This document shows, piece by piece, positions 49,383 through 58,412 of a DNA stretch of 64,000 nucleotides. Origin of the DNA: Phytopseudomonas argentinensis (GTDB taxonomy: Bacteria > Pseudomonadota > Gammaproteobacteria > Pseudomonadales > Pseudomonadaceae). The stretch covers positions 480,487-544,486 of the forward strand of contig NZ_FORC01000002.1 of the NCBI RefSeq assembly GCF_900113905.1. Direction: 5' to 3'. The number at the start of each line of letters is the position of its first letter. The stretch's first letter is position 1. The notes beneath the pieces are model-generated. The model had not been told where the DNA came from, did no database searches, and saw nothing but the letters and a program-made list of their open reading frames with translations. Made by a program: the position numbers and the translations under genes.

Positions 49383-51347
49383 TCAGAAGTCCAGCGATGC
49401 ACCGAGCCAATAGGTGCGGCCGTAATTGACCGTGCCGTCGTCCTCGTCATTCAAGCGCTTGTTGCCCAGGTTGTAGATGGCCGAGTTGAGCGTCAGCGAC
49501 TCGGTCAGCTTGTACGAACCGCCGATATCGGCAGTGGTGTAAGCGCGGGACGATTGGCCGGTCAGCGTGGCGCCATACTCTTCGCCGTTGTAATGGGTTG
49601 CGGCCCAGGCCAGGGTGCGGTCACTGATGTCCCAGTCGGCGCGCAGGCTCGCCTTGCGCTTGGGCGTCAGCGACAGGGGCCGGCCCTGGTCGACGCCGCT
49701 CTTCTGCTCGGAATCCAGGTAGGTGAAGTTACCCTTGATCGCGACATTGCTCAGCGCCTGCCAGTTGGCGCTCAACTCCAGGCCGCGAATCACCGCCTTG
49801 TCGACGTTGACCCGCTCCATCACGGTCAGGCCCTGCCACTGCTCGCTGGTGGTGACGGTGGAGAGCTTGTCCTTGAAGTCGTTGTAGAACAGCGTGGCGC
49901 CAGCCGACAGGTCGTCACGGTTCGACCACATCGCGCTCAACTCGTAGTTGGTGCTGCTCTCGGGTTTGAGGTTCGAGTTGCCGAATTGCACGAAGCGGTT
50001 GCGGCGCACCACGGCGTAGTCGTCGATTACCGCGCGCAGTTCCGGCGCCTTGAAACCGCGGGCCACGCCGCCTTTCAGCGTCCACTCGTTATTCAGGTGC
50101 CAGACGCCATAGACACGTGGGTTTACGTGGCTACCGTACTGCTCATGGTGGTCCAGGCGCACGCCGGTGGTCAGGGCGAAATCGTCGGTGATCGACCATT
50201 CATCTTCGGCGAACAGGGCTTTCTGCACTACCGAGTATTGCTCGTTCTCGCGCTCGCGAGCGGTGCCACGGTTAGCCTGGTTCCAGTCGGTCAAGGTGGC
50301 TTCGTTCCACTGCACGCCGGCAGTGGTGACGTGGTAGTCGGTCGGGATAACCAGCTTGCCGTCCAGCACACGGTTGCGAATCTCCGGCTTGCGCCCGAAT
50401 ACATCGGCCTGGGCCGGTGTGGCCTTGCCTTCGCGGCTGGTGGTTTCCTCGGCGAACGACAGCGTCGAATCGGCCCAGCCCCAACGGCCTTCGTGGGTCA
50501 GCGACCAGTGATCGCGGTTGTTCTTCTGCTCCCGGGTCGACCAGTTGGCACTCAGGCCATCGCCATTCTTCAGGCGCGAGGCACCCGCTTCGAGCAGGAA
50601 ATCGTGGTTCTCGCTCGGTGTCAGGGCCAGGCGCGCGGTCAGGCTCTTGTTGTCGGACTTGGCGAAACCTTCGTTGGTTTCGACATCGTCATCGGCCTGG
50701 CGGTCGAGGTAGTTGCCCCACACCTGCAGGCCCAGCACTTCGTTGACCAGCGGGCCATTGAGATAGAACTGGGTGTTGCGGGCATTGCCCTGATCGCTGT
50801 TCGGGCGCGCCGAATAATCGTAGGAAACGTTGCCGCCCCACTCGGGAGACACCTTGCGGGTGATGATGTTGATCACCCCACCGATGGCATCCGATCCGTA
50901 CAACGACGACATCGGCCCGCGCACCACCTCGATACGTTCGATGGCTGCAGCCGGCGGCACGAAGCTCTGCTCGTAACCGCGGTTGCCATTGACCCGCGAA
51001 TCGCGCCCGCTCTGGCGTTTACCGTCGACCAGAATCAGCGTGTAGTCACCCGGCATGCCGCGGATCTGGATGTCGGTTTCGTTGGCACCGCCGTTGACCA
51101 CCACACCTTCCACATCACGCACGGCATCGGCCAGGTTCTGCACCGAGCGTTTGCGCAGGTCGTCGCCGCTGATCACGGTAACCGACGCCGGTGCGTCTTC
51201 GAGGTTCTGGGCAAAGCCGGAGGCGGTCACCACCATGTCGTCCAGTTCAAGGGGCTCGGCCTGGGCAAGAGTGCTGCCAGTGGCCAGACAGAGCGTCGCC
51301 AGGCGAATCAGCGTGCCGACAGGGCGGCGAGGGAAGGGCGTGTGCAT
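49383..51347 (-). CDS. TonB-dependent outer-membrane receptor (CirA/FepA-like)
   Basis: A 654-residue siderophore-type receptor. Signal peptide (about 1-30, ending TLAQA), TonB box region near DDMVVTASG, plug domain (about 45-160; VEVVRGPMSSLYGSDAIGGVINIIT) and a 22-strand barrel ending in the C-terminal aromatic SLDF. The pattern is that of catecholate-type receptors such as CirA. The ATG follows AAGGA. No clear Fur box was found upstream. Substrate unassigned. Confidence 0.92.
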   Translation of the reverse strand: MHTPFPRRPVGTLIRLATLCLATGSTLAQAEPLELDDMVVTASGFAQNLEDAPASVTVISGDDLRKRSVQNLADAVRDVEGVVVNGGANETDIQIRGMPGDYTLILVDGKRQSGRDSRVNGNRGYEQSFVPPAAAIERIEVVRGPMSSLYGSDAIGGVINIITRKVSPEWGGNVSYDYSARPNSDQGNARNTQFYLNGPLVNEVLGLQVWGNYLDRQADDDVETNEGFAKSDNKSLTARLALTPSENHDFLLEAGASRLKNGDGLSANWSTREQKNNRDHWSLTHEGRWGWADSTLSFAEETTSREGKATPAQADVFGRKPEIRNRVLDGKLVIPTDYHVTTAGVQWNEATLTDWNQANRGTARERENEQYSVVQKALFAEDEWSITDDFALTTGVRLDHHEQYGSHVNPRVYGVWHLNNEWTLKGGVARGFKAPELRAVIDDYAVVRRNRFVQFGNSNLKPESSTNYELSAMWSNRDDLSAGATLFYNDFKDKLSTVTTSEQWQGLTVMERVNVDKAVIRGLELSANWQALSNVAIKGNFTYLDSEQKSGVDQGRPLSLTPKRKASLRADWDISDRTLAWAATHYNGEEYGATLTGQSSRAYTTADIGGSYKLTESLTLNSAIYNLGNKRLNDEDDGTVNYGRTYWLGASLDF

Positions 51348-51508
51348 GGAATAGTCCTTACGAATCGTTTGCAGGCGCGAATCGTATGCATCCATGAGCG
51401 TAAAGGTTGGACAAAGTAAGACAGCGTGGCCGCTTGGCGAGGGAACTCGCGGCAGCACAGAGAGCCGCTCTACCGGGTTGTCGACTGTTTACCCGTCAGC
51501 TTTGCCAA

Positions 51509-52114
51509 TCAGGCAAGTACCGCCAGGTTCATACGCGCTCGTGCCTCATAGCGTCCGTAGAAATGGGGCGTGCTGTAAATGCTTGAGCGGGCCAGGAATG
51601 AGCTGAGCACCGCTTTGCGCTTCATGACGTAGATGGCTTCAGGCACCCAGCTGTATTCAGCCCGCATCTGTCCGTCGTATTCGGCAAAGCGCTTGGGCGC
51701 AGCACCGAGAATCGACAGGTCGATATCGACCAGCAGACGCTCGTCACTATCCACAGGCGCTGCATCGTGCCTGGTGGCCATGATCAGTTGCTCGACGCGG
51801 TTCTGCGTAGGTCGCGATGCGTTGCCGGCCTGCAGGGCACGCACAGCCCAGTCGGCACTCTGCCGCTCATTTGCCGTACCGCGAACGTCATAGACGGCAT
51901 CGTGAAACCACAAGGCAATTTCGACTTCTTCTGGATGCTCGGCCAACTCATGAACCTGCTCGAAGTGCACCAGGCATTCCCGCAAATGCTGCAGGGAGTG
52001 GTAATGGCGCTGAGGCTCCCCATAGGCAGCCATCAGCGCCTCGAACAGGTTGGCATCAGGCTGCAGGCCGAGGCCTGACCAGGCGCGAGCCCAGGATTTT
52101 TCGAAAATGCTCAT
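51509..52114 (-). CDS. HD-like predicted metal-dependent phosphohydrolase
   Basis: A 201-residue protein with the HD-superfamily pattern HYHSLQHL and WFHDAVYD, plus Asp/Glu in DIDLSILG. Homologues are annotated as predicted metal-dependent HD phosphohydrolases of unknown substrate. The start at 52114 gives MSIFEKSWARAW. It is the last ordinary gene before the integron. Confidence 0.85.
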   Translation of the reverse strand: MSIFEKSWARAWSGLGLQPDANLFEALMAAYGEPQRHYHSLQHLRECLVHFEQVHELAEHPEEVEIALWFHDAVYDVRGTANERQSADWAVRALQAGNASRPTQNRVEQLIMATRHDAAPVDSDERLLVDIDLSILGAAPKRFAEYDGQMRAEYSWVPEAIYVMKRKAVLSSFLARSSIYSTPHFYGRYEARARMNLAVLA

Positions 52115-52281
52115 CGGATGAATTACCGCTATGTCGCTGCCTGGGGGGATCTCCATTCACCGCGGCGATGTTAGACCGTCAACGGTCACGTCAGCAGTGC
52201 GCTGGACAAGCTTCGTGTTGTCCCCCCGGCTTGCTGATTTCACGTTATAGATTTCCAATTCGACTCCTATCTAGTCTGGGC

Positions 52282-52412
52282 ATGTAACGCTAAGCTCAGC
52301 TGCAGTTTGTAAGTTGGTTTTTTTGGAATACTTTTGCTTAGCAAAACCAAAAAAAGCGACTTAAAAACTGTCGAGCGCACGAAGTGCGCGCTGCTGGAGC
52401 GCCATGTTAGCT
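52282..52412 (-). repeat. attC-like site, distinct type, at the distal end of the array
   Basis: Read leftward, an AGCTAAC core begins near 52412, followed by GGCGCTCCAGC; at the other end GCTGAGCTTAGC is followed by GTTACAT at 52282-52288. The arms GCTCCAGC and GCTGAGC pair in inverted order. At about 131 bp, with long inner palindromes, it differs from the 76-bp sites of the other cassettes, so this last cassette probably came from another integron lineage. Confidence 0.6.
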
Positions 52413-53034
52413 ATTTTTTAAATCAGCGTTTACGTACCGCCAGCGTGGTGAGTTATACCAATTTCCTGGGTCAATTTCCCTAATTGGTTTTAACCAATGA
52501 ACCCCATCTGCCAGCGCATCCTCTTGAAGGCTATATTTGTCATTAGTAAGGTCAGATGCAAACTGCTTTACCAATTCTTCAACTGAAGGATTGAGCTTTA
52601 GCGCAACCCCCATTTCATAATCAACCAGAATAACTTGACCGTAACTGCCTATATCTGAAGGATCAAGATCAACGCATAATAAAGATGTTCCCGAGCCGTC
52701 TCCAATTGGTATGCGTTTAGGACTAAGCGTATAGTTTCTTTTAATTTCAGGATCTGCATACCTAAGAGGCTCTATGTTGTTACTGGCTTTTGTTTTTTTC
52801 TTGAGCTTTAATGATTTCGTCAAGCCCCAGGAATGGAAAGCCATAAAAAAGATTAGCAAGCTTCGAATTGTCAAAGCCATTTTTATAACGATACATTTTT
52901 TTGAAGTCATTTGGCAGAACAGAACCAACTACTGATTCCAATTTTTCTATTTTGGATTCTTCTGCACCCCCCTGAAAAGCCTCTAATATTAAGGGCGCTT
53001 TTTCCTTTAAAATGATTTCAATATGGGTAAGTAT
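52407..53034 (-). pseudogene. Frameshifted SMI1/KNR4-like integron cassette gene
   Basis: The upstream frame gives SKIEKLESVVGSVLPNDFKKMY and YGFPFLGLDEIIKAQ, the start of an SMI1/KNR4 domain; the downstream frame gives GDGSGTSLLCVDLDP and YGQVILVDYE, its middle and end. They are in different frames, joined across an A7 tract (coding strand, about 52793-52799), consistent with a +1 slip. The apparent start codon is ATA at 53032-53034 after AGGA, perhaps a decayed ATG. SMI1/KNR4 proteins often act as immunity proteins to polymorphic toxins; that role here is inference. A sequencing error in the homopolymer is possible. Confidence 0.7.
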
Positions 53035-53040
53035 GAGTTT

Positions 53041-53126
53041 TCCTAATTAGCTAGCGATTAAACTAAGGGGCAGGCTTTAGCCCGTCCCGAGTGAGTGAAG
53101 CGAACGATTTGAGCTACTAGTTAGAG
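53041..53126 (-). repeat. Degenerate attC site (cassette with the 136-residue gene)
   Basis: It retains the central GGCTTTAGCCCGTCCC and GAAGCGAACGATTTGA core of the other sites but has an expanded, mutated left arm (CCTAATTAGCTAGCGATTAA). The inner boundary is either GTTAGAG at 53120 or GTTAGGA at 53132. It is probably less active or inactive for recombination. Confidence 0.6.
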
Positions 53127-53132
53127 AGCATG

Positions 53133-53543
53133 TTAGGAGTTCCATGGGATTTGCTTTAGCTCCCATGCACTTTCGTATCTTGCCCGCTCTCTAATTGCAT
53201 TAGGTTCGCTTGGGGCCACCTCGTTGGAGTAGTTGGAGCACCAAGTGTAGCGTTCTCTTGACCAAGTCACGATTATCTCTGCTTCGTTCCAGTATAAATT
53301 GGACAGCAGTGTTTCGAACTCCTCCAGCCACTCGTTATCTACGCAGTAAAACTCCTTGTATCCCGCAGAGAAATGAATGTGACTTCCGTAATAAGAGTGC
53401 GATCTGCTCTGTGGCACATGGGAGAAAAGGCTTTTAATTAGATAAGCACCGGTCGCTGGCAAAGCTTGAAGCCGCCAAATATTATGAGCATCCTGAGATT
53501 CTGTCGTGATCCCCGAAATGAAACCGTAGACGCTGACTGACAT
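53133..53543 (-). CDS. Integron cassette protein of unknown function
   Basis: A 136-residue soluble protein, MSVSVYGFISGITTESQDAHN, rich in Trp, Tyr and Ser, with no signal peptide or membrane segment. I do not recognise the family. Its start lies just inside the cassette bounded by attC at 53550 and its stop lies at the next attC, so it is a single-gene cassette read leftward. The AT-rich coding region differs from the chromosome. Confidence 0.75.
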   Translation of the reverse strand: MSVSVYGFISGITTESQDAHNIWRLQALPATGAYLIKSLFSHVPQSRSHSYYGSHIHFSAGYKEFYCVDNEWLEEFETLLSNLYWNEAEIIVTWSRERYTWCSNYSNEVAPSEPNAIRERARYESAWELKQIPWNS

Positions 53544-53549
53544 GATGTT

Positions 53550-53625
53550 CTCTAACGTTTGGTTAAGGGGCGGGCTTTAGCCCATCCCAGAGAGCGAAGC
53601 GAACGATTTGAACCATTAGTTAGGC
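53550..53625 (-). repeat. attC site, 76 bp
   Basis: Ends CTCTAAC and GTTAGGC with the shared TTGGTTAAGGGGCGGGCTTT interior. Stop codon of the 89-residue cassette gene (TAA) lies within its GTTAGGC end, as is typical of compact cassettes. Confidence 0.85.
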
Positions 53626-53889
53626 ATCATGGCTAACTGATTGTAAGAGCCTAGCTTGAAAATTTGTTGCCAGCATTCGATCTACTGCGCTCAGAGATTC
53701 TATTGCTTGTTGAGGATCAAATGTGTGTCCTTGCAGGATGGCGTCAGCTTGATTATGGAGAGCATATGCCAAATGGGCTGCAGCTTTTACCGCCGGATCA
53801 TGAGTGTCGTCGCTACCTAAATGATGGGCGAGCAATTGCCGGATTTCGTAAACGGCGAAAGCCAACAATTGGTTTTGCGTAACGTCCAT
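53620..53889 (-). CDS. Integron cassette protein, 89 residues, unknown function
   Basis: An 89-residue helical-looking protein (MDVTQNQLLAFAVYEIRQLLAHHL) with no signal or known motif visible. A cassette gene: starts after attC at 53909 and stops inside the attC at 53619-53625. The family was not recognised. Confidence 0.7.
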   Translation of the reverse strand: MDVTQNQLLAFAVYEIRQLLAHHLGSDDTHDPAVKAAAHLAYALHNQADAILQGHTFDPQQAIESLSAVDRMLATNFQARLLQSVSHDA

Positions 53890-53908
53890 GCAAATGTATC
53901 TCCATGGT

Positions 53909-53984
53909 GCCTAACGTTTGGTTAAGGGGCGGGCTTTAGCCCGTCCCAGTGAGCGAAGCGAACGATTTGAACCAGTTGTTAGAA
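53909..53984 (-). repeat. attC site, 76 bp
   Basis: Core GCCTAAC at the left, GTTAGAA at the right. The arm TTTGGTTAAG pairs imperfectly with TTTGAACCAG. It is nearly identical to the sites at 53550, 54571 and 55034. Confidence 0.88.
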
Positions 53985-53988
53985 GCCA

Positions 53989-54561
53989 TTACGCGCCGGT
54001 GCCCCAGGAAAACAGAATGAAAGAATTTTGAGTCTCGTACAAAAACTCCATTTCGTTCCATTCGTTCGCTGATGCAATAACATTGCTGTTTGGCAAGGGC
54101 CGCCACAATTCATGAGGTTCTGATAATTTTTCTCCATTTAAAAATACTCCCCAATGATCAGGGTTGTATATGCTGTTGGAGCTAATTTTATTTTTGATGC
54201 GGGATTGTATTGAAGAGGTTATGCCCTCAATTTGAATCAATGCGTCACTAAGTGATATGTCTTTGGCTTTATTTATCTCTGGTAGCAACCACTTGTTAGC
54301 TAGCAACTCAAAATCATTAGCGCTTGTTTCATTTATGTGCCACTCCTCATAAAAGTGAAGTGCATGATTTAATAGCGTAAAAAACGCTATAGCTTTGTGC
54401 GATACCTGATTTTTCCCACAAGCAAAGAGGTTGGCCGAGCAAAGTGCCTCGTCTTGGGTTCTAAATTCTAAGATGTCGACGCTAATCTGTAGTGACTGGA
54501 CAAGCGCATTGCTAAGAAAATTTTCAGAGCTGCCCAGTTCGATAAGGTTGGCCGCATTCAT
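53989..54561 (-). CDS. Integron cassette protein, 190 residues, unknown function
   Basis: MNAANLIELGSSENFLSNAL; contains HFYEEWHINETSANDFELL and SIYNPDHWGVFLNGE; soluble, no signal peptide. No known family recognised. It stands alone in a cassette bounded by attC sites at 54571 and 53909 and is AT-rich compared with the flanks. Confidence 0.72.
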   Translation of the reverse strand: MNAANLIELGSSENFLSNALVQSLQISVDILEFRTQDEALCSANLFACGKNQVSHKAIAFFTLLNHALHFYEEWHINETSANDFELLANKWLLPEINKAKDISLSDALIQIEGITSSIQSRIKNKISSNSIYNPDHWGVFLNGEKLSEPHELWRPLPNSNVIASANEWNEMEFLYETQNSFILFSWGTGA

Positions 54562-54570
54562 TCTCTTGGC

Positions 54571-54646
54571 TTCTAACGTTTGGTTAAGGGGCGGGCTTTA
54601 GCCCGTCCCAGTGAGCGAAGCGAACGTTTTGAACCACCAGTTAGGC
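54571..54646 (-). repeat. attC site, 76 bp
   Basis: Core TTCTAAC at the left and GTTAGGC at the right, same interior as neighbouring sites (AGCGAAGCGAACG centre). The stop codon of the 128-residue cassette gene lies in GTTAGGC. Confidence 0.88.
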
Positions 54647-55027
54647 GACTTGCAAACCATCGCTATTTCTCCAATACAACGTTGATTCGTACTGGAATGA
54701 AACCACAAAATTAGCATCGGTCTTGGTTGTAAGGATTTTTATAAACCGCTCTAGATCACCAAACGCAGAAAAACCTTCTGGCTCCGGCCATTTTATTCGT
54801 ATGTAGCAGCGAATAGCTACAGGGAAGGTCATGCCTTTAGTATCTTCCGCATATAGCGTATGGTCATTTAGTTCGTACGCGGCGCTCACTGATAATCCGG
54901 ACTCGAAAATTCCTTCCGCCGTATGGTCATTATTGTCTGTATCCAGTACGCCGAGTTCGCTCAATGCCTTATGGATAGTGGTTATTGAGAGTCGCTCATC
55001 GGCTTCAAGGTGAATGTCGAGACTCAT
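54641..55027 (-). CDS. Integron cassette protein, 128 residues, unknown function
   Basis: MSLDIHLEADERLSITTIHK; acidic soluble protein with a likely alpha/beta fold (FPVAIRCYIRIKWPEPEGF). It has the small, acidic look of immunity or antitoxin-like proteins, but no family could be assigned. TAA stop supplied by the attC at 54640. Confidence 0.72.
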   Translation of the reverse strand: MSLDIHLEADERLSITTIHKALSELGVLDTDNNDHTAEGIFESGLSVSAAYELNDHTLYAEDTKGMTFPVAIRCYIRIKWPEPEGFSAFGDLERFIKILTTKTDANFVVSFQYESTLYWRNSDGLQVA

Positions 55028-55033
55028 TTTTTA

Positions 55034-55109
55034 GCCTAACGTTTGGTTAAGGGGCGGGCTTTAGCCCGTCCCAGTGAGCGAAGCGAACGGTTTGAACCAT
55101 TTGTTATAA
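55034..55109 (-). repeat. attC site, 76 bp, of the attI-proximal cassette
   Basis: Core GCCTAAC at the left, GTTATAA at the right (a one-base variant of the GTTRRRY-type core), same interior as the next sites. It closes the first cassette after the integrase end. Confidence 0.85.
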
Positions 55110-55110
55110 G

Positions 55111-55665
55111 CTAATATCCACAGCTTTCAGAGCCGCCAAATCTTGTGCCTCTCAGGCAGTAATGTGAGTTTTTATAAACTTTCAGGGGATTAATATCACA
55201 TTTCAAGAATTCTTCATTCGCCTGAATTTCAAAGCTGTCGATTGTTTCGGGGCTTTTCATTATCTCTATAAGGCATGATTCAGTCTTGAGTGTTTGGGTG
55301 ATCGTATAATTAGTGTATGCGCGCCCATTGATCTTGACTTTAAATAAGTTTTCTGCCGGCGGTGAGCAGTGGTTTTTTAAGTTTTCGGATATTGCAAAAA
55401 CTCTCAGCGTCTCAGGGGATGTAGCTTTTCCTAGAAAGGTGATCGGAAACAGGAAAAAAGTTGCGATGGAGCTTTCATTGAAGCCGGAAGTTGCGACGGT
55501 TAATGGTGATGAGTTGCATTGATAAGAGATCCATTCGAATGCATAGTAGGACTTAGGTTGTGTTTTCCAGCCGTTAGGCTCAGCCCGCCAATGACTTCCT
55601 GACTTGAAATCTACACAGCCCGCAAGCACGGCGATTAAGGCGATAAGTAGTATTCGGAAGCACAT
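55111..55665 (-). CDS. Integron cassette lipoprotein, first cassette
   Basis: A 184-residue predicted lipoprotein: MCFRILLIALIAVLAGC gives a signal and lipobox (LAGC, Cys17). The remainder has several Cys (YQCNSS, NHCSPP, KCDINP, ESCGY) and no recognised domain. Being nearest to the integrase end it would be best expressed if a cassette promoter exists. No family recognised. Confidence 0.7.
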   Translation of the reverse strand: MCFRILLIALIAVLAGCVDFKSGSHWRAEPNGWKTQPKSYYAFEWISYQCNSSPLTVATSGFNESSIATFFLFPITFLGKATSPETLRVFAISENLKNHCSPPAENLFKVKINGRAYTNYTITQTLKTESCLIEIMKSPETIDSFEIQANEEFLKCDINPLKVYKNSHYCLRGTRFGGSESCGY

Positions 55666-55819
55666 GAAAAATTCTAATTACTTATAACTATAAATAGACA
55701 CCATGCGGTGCATAACTTTCCGAACGGGCGTGGTGTATAACATTCCTTGTTCCTCTCGCTATTCGTGTCTAGGCTGAGGCTTTCAGCGTTCCGATGACCG
55801 TATAAGGGAGCTATACTCC
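55666..55819. other. Integron intergenic region, likely attI and cassette promoter
   Basis: The 154 bp between the first cassette gene and intI contains the AT-rich stretch expected for attI and a leftward cassette promoter. Several TATAAC/GTTAT words are present (55685, 55710, 55736) but none is a clear GTTRRRY core, so neither attI nor the promoter could be placed. Confidence 0.4.
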
Positions 55820-56788
55820 ATGTATGGACAGCCTCGATTGTTCGACCAAGTGCGGGAGCAAATTCGCCTGCGACACTACTCGATTCGCACGGAGCGTGTC
55901 TATTGCGAGTGGGTGAAGCGTTTTATCCGTTTCCATCGTTATCGTCTCCCGGCCGGCCGAAATGGGGGCTGCCGAGGTCGAGGCTTTTCTATCTGATCTA
56001 GCGGTACACGGTAACGTGTCTGCCAGTACGCAAAACCAGGCGCTTTCAGCGCTTTTATTCTGTACAAGCAGGTGCTCAAGCTGGAGTTGCCATGGCTGAG
56101 TGAGGTCGTTCGAGCAAAGAAGCCTTCACGGTTGCCGGTTGTACTGTCCACCCAAGAGGTGCAGCAGATACTGGCTCAACTGCAGGGTGAAATATGGCTG
56201 ATGGCGAGCCTGCTCTATGGTTCTGGCATGCGGCTTATGGAAGTAGTGCGCTTGCGCGTGAAGGATGTGGACTTTGGCCGCAAGGAAATATTGATTCGCG
56301 ATGGCAAGGGTATGAAAGACAGGGTAACCGTTTTGCCGCAACGCTTGCTCGTTCCTTTGAAACAGCATCTCCAGTTAGTGAGGGTTACGCACAATACCGA
56401 GGTCAGCGCAGGGCGTGGCGATGTCTATCTGCCCGACGCGCTAGCGCGCAAATATCCCAACGCGCCTTGGGACTGGGCTCGGCAATATGTGTTTCCAGCG
56501 AGTTCGCTGTCGGTTGACCCGCGTAGTGGCAAAACACGTCGCCACCATTTCGATGAAAAGCGTATCCAGCGTCACTTCAAGCAGGCAGTTCGAGCTGTCG
56601 GCATCGAGAAACTGGCTACTCCACATACCTTGCGGCACTCCTTTGCCACCCACCTTCTGGAAGGCGGCCAGGATATTCGCACCGTGCAGGAGTTGCTCGG
56701 CCATGCCGATGTGAAGACTACGATGATCTACACCCATGTGCTCAATCGCGGCGGGTTGGGTGTGCTGAGCCCTTTGGATCGGGCATAA
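55820..56788 (+). pseudogene. intI: Integron integrase, inactivated by two compensating indels
   Basis: The start (MYGQPRLFDQVREQIRLRHYSIRT) and the C-terminal three quarters are in the same frame, but between them are a 4-bp GGCC duplication at 55951-55958 and a 1-bp loss near 56055-56060. In the original frame this leaves a TGA at 55994 and TAA soon after; corrected, the product is about 321 residues, the normal IntI length. Catalytic residues remain: Arg in [33 protein letters not shown]. The IntI-specific patch ([20 protein letters not shown]) is present, so it is an integron integrase, not another tyrosine recombinase. Integrase and cassettes are divergent, the classical layout. Confidence 0.88.
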
Positions 56789-56812
56789 AAAACCTGCAGC
56801 GCAGGTTTTTTT
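56787..56812. terminator. Terminator after intI
   Basis: AAAAAACCTGC, loop AGC, GCAGGTTTTTTT immediately follows the intI stop; symmetric, and also positioned for the convergent rimO gene. Confidence 0.88.
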
Positions 56813-56837
56813 ATTAAGCACTGTTTAGCGCGAAACG

Positions 56838-58163
56838 TCAGACCCGCTCAGCCCACATATCGTATTCATCAGCATCGACGATACGCACGCGCACCTTGTC
56901 GCCTGGCTGGAAGTCGGTGCCTTCGATAAATACGCTACCGTCGATTTCCGGGGCGTCGGCCCAGGAGCGGGCGACGGCGCCCTGGTCGTCGACTTCGTCG
57001 ATCAGTACGTCCATTTCGCGTCCGATCTTCATCTGCAGGCGGGCGGTGCTGATGGCCTGTTGGTGGGCCATGAAGCGATCCCAGCGATCCTGTTTGACGT
57101 CATCGGGCACGATGTCCACGTCCAGGTCATTGGCGGGCGCGCCTTCGACCGGCGAGTACTGGAAGCAGCCGACGCGGTCGAGCTGGGCTTCGGTCAGCCA
57201 GTCGAGCAGGTACTGGAAGTCTTCCTCGGTTTCGCCGGGGAAGCCGACAATGAAGGTCGAGCGGATGGTCAGATCCGGGCACTGTTCGCGCCAGGATTTG
57301 ATGCGCGCCAGGGTGCGGTCTTCGAAGGCCGGGCGCTTCATCAGCTTGAGGACGCGCGGGCTGGCGTGCTGGAACGGGATGTCCAGGTACGGGAGCAGCT
57401 TGCCGGCGGCCATCAGTGGGATCACGTCATCGACGTTGGGGTAGGGGTACACATAGTGCAGGCGCACCCACACGCCCATGCTGGAGAGCGCTTCACAGAG
57501 CTCTTTCATGCGCGTCTTGACCGGCTGGCCGTTCCAGAAGTCGGTCTTGTACTTGAGGTCGACGCCGTAGGCGCTGGTGTCCTGGCTGATCACCAGCAGT
57601 TCCTTGACCCCGGCCTTGACCAGGCGCTCGGCCTCGTTCAATACGTCGCCGACCGGACGGCTGACCAGCTTGCCGCGCATCGAGGGGATGATGCAGAAGC
57701 TGCAACTGTGGTTGCAGCCTTCGGAAATCTTCAGGTAGGCGTAGTGGCGCGGGGTCAGCTTGACGCCTTGCGGCGGGATCAGGTCGATCAGCGGGTTGTG
57801 GTCCTGGCGCGGCGGCACCACTTCGTGCACGGCGTTGACCACTTGCTCGTACTGCTGCGGGCCGGTGACCGACAGCACGCTGGGGTGTACGTCTCGGATG
57901 TTGCCTTCTTCGACGCCCATGCAGCCGGTGACGATGACCTTGCCGTTTTCCTTGATGGCCTCGCCAATCACTTCCAGGGACTCGGCCTTGGCGCTGTCGA
58001 TAAAGCCGCAGGTGTTGACCACCACCACGTCGGCGTCCTGATAGGTCGGCACCACTTCATAACCTTCCATGCGCAGCTGGGTCAGGATGCGTTCGGAGTC
58101 CACCAAGGCTTTCGGGCAGCCAAGGGAAACAAACCCAACTTTGGGGGTGGCGGTGGTGGTCAT
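56838..58163 (-). CDS. rimO: Ribosomal protein S12 methylthiotransferase
   Basis: Radical-SAM enzyme adding a methylthio group to Asp88-type residue of ribosomal protein S12. 441 residues. N-terminal MTTase domain with cysteines in [24 protein letters not shown] and TGCMGVEEG; radical-SAM cluster [16 protein letters not shown]-terminal TRAM-like domain (about 375-441). The start at 58163 is preferred over upstream in-frame starts, which lack homology. Confidence 0.96.
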   Translation of the reverse strand: MTTTATPKVGFVSLGCPKALVDSERILTQLRMEGYEVVPTYQDADVVVVNTCGFIDSAKAESLEVIGEAIKENGKVIVTGCMGVEEGNIRDVHPSVLSVTGPQQYEQVVNAVHEVVPPRQDHNPLIDLIPPQGVKLTPRHYAYLKISEGCNHSCSFCIIPSMRGKLVSRPVGDVLNEAERLVKAGVKELLVISQDTSAYGVDLKYKTDFWNGQPVKTRMKELCEALSSMGVWVRLHYVYPYPNVDDVIPLMAAGKLLPYLDIPFQHASPRVLKLMKRPAFEDRTLARIKSWREQCPDLTIRSTFIVGFPGETEEDFQYLLDWLTEAQLDRVGCFQYSPVEGAPANDLDVDIVPDDVKQDRWDRFMAHQQAISTARLQMKIGREMDVLIDEVDDQGAVARSWADAPEIDGSVFIEGTDFQPGDKVRVRIVDADEYDMWAERV

Positions 58164-58412
58164 GCAGGTGAACCTCAGGGCTAAGACGAGCCGGGCGCTT
58201 TGGGCGCCTCTGGTCAAAAAGTGCGCAATTCTAGCGGCGTGCGAGGCACTTTTCCAGCACTGCCGACAGGATGTGGGTGCAGACCGCGGCCAATACTCTG
58301 AAAGATGCTGTTGCAGACTCCGCCCATGCGCCGCACCTGGGCCTGTTAGCGTGCCCGAGCGACCGGCGAGCATCGCCGCGCATCCCCATAACAATGACAA
58401 AAGGGCTACCCG

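Noticed and set aside
51348..51420. Fur box before the TonB-dependent receptor
   Set aside because: No 19-mer approaching the GATAATGATAATCATTATC consensus was found in this stretch.
52282..55109. CRISPR array
   Set aside because: The repeats are 76 bp, palindromic, separated by whole genes and flanked by GTTRRRY-type cores; they are attC sites, and no cas gene is present.
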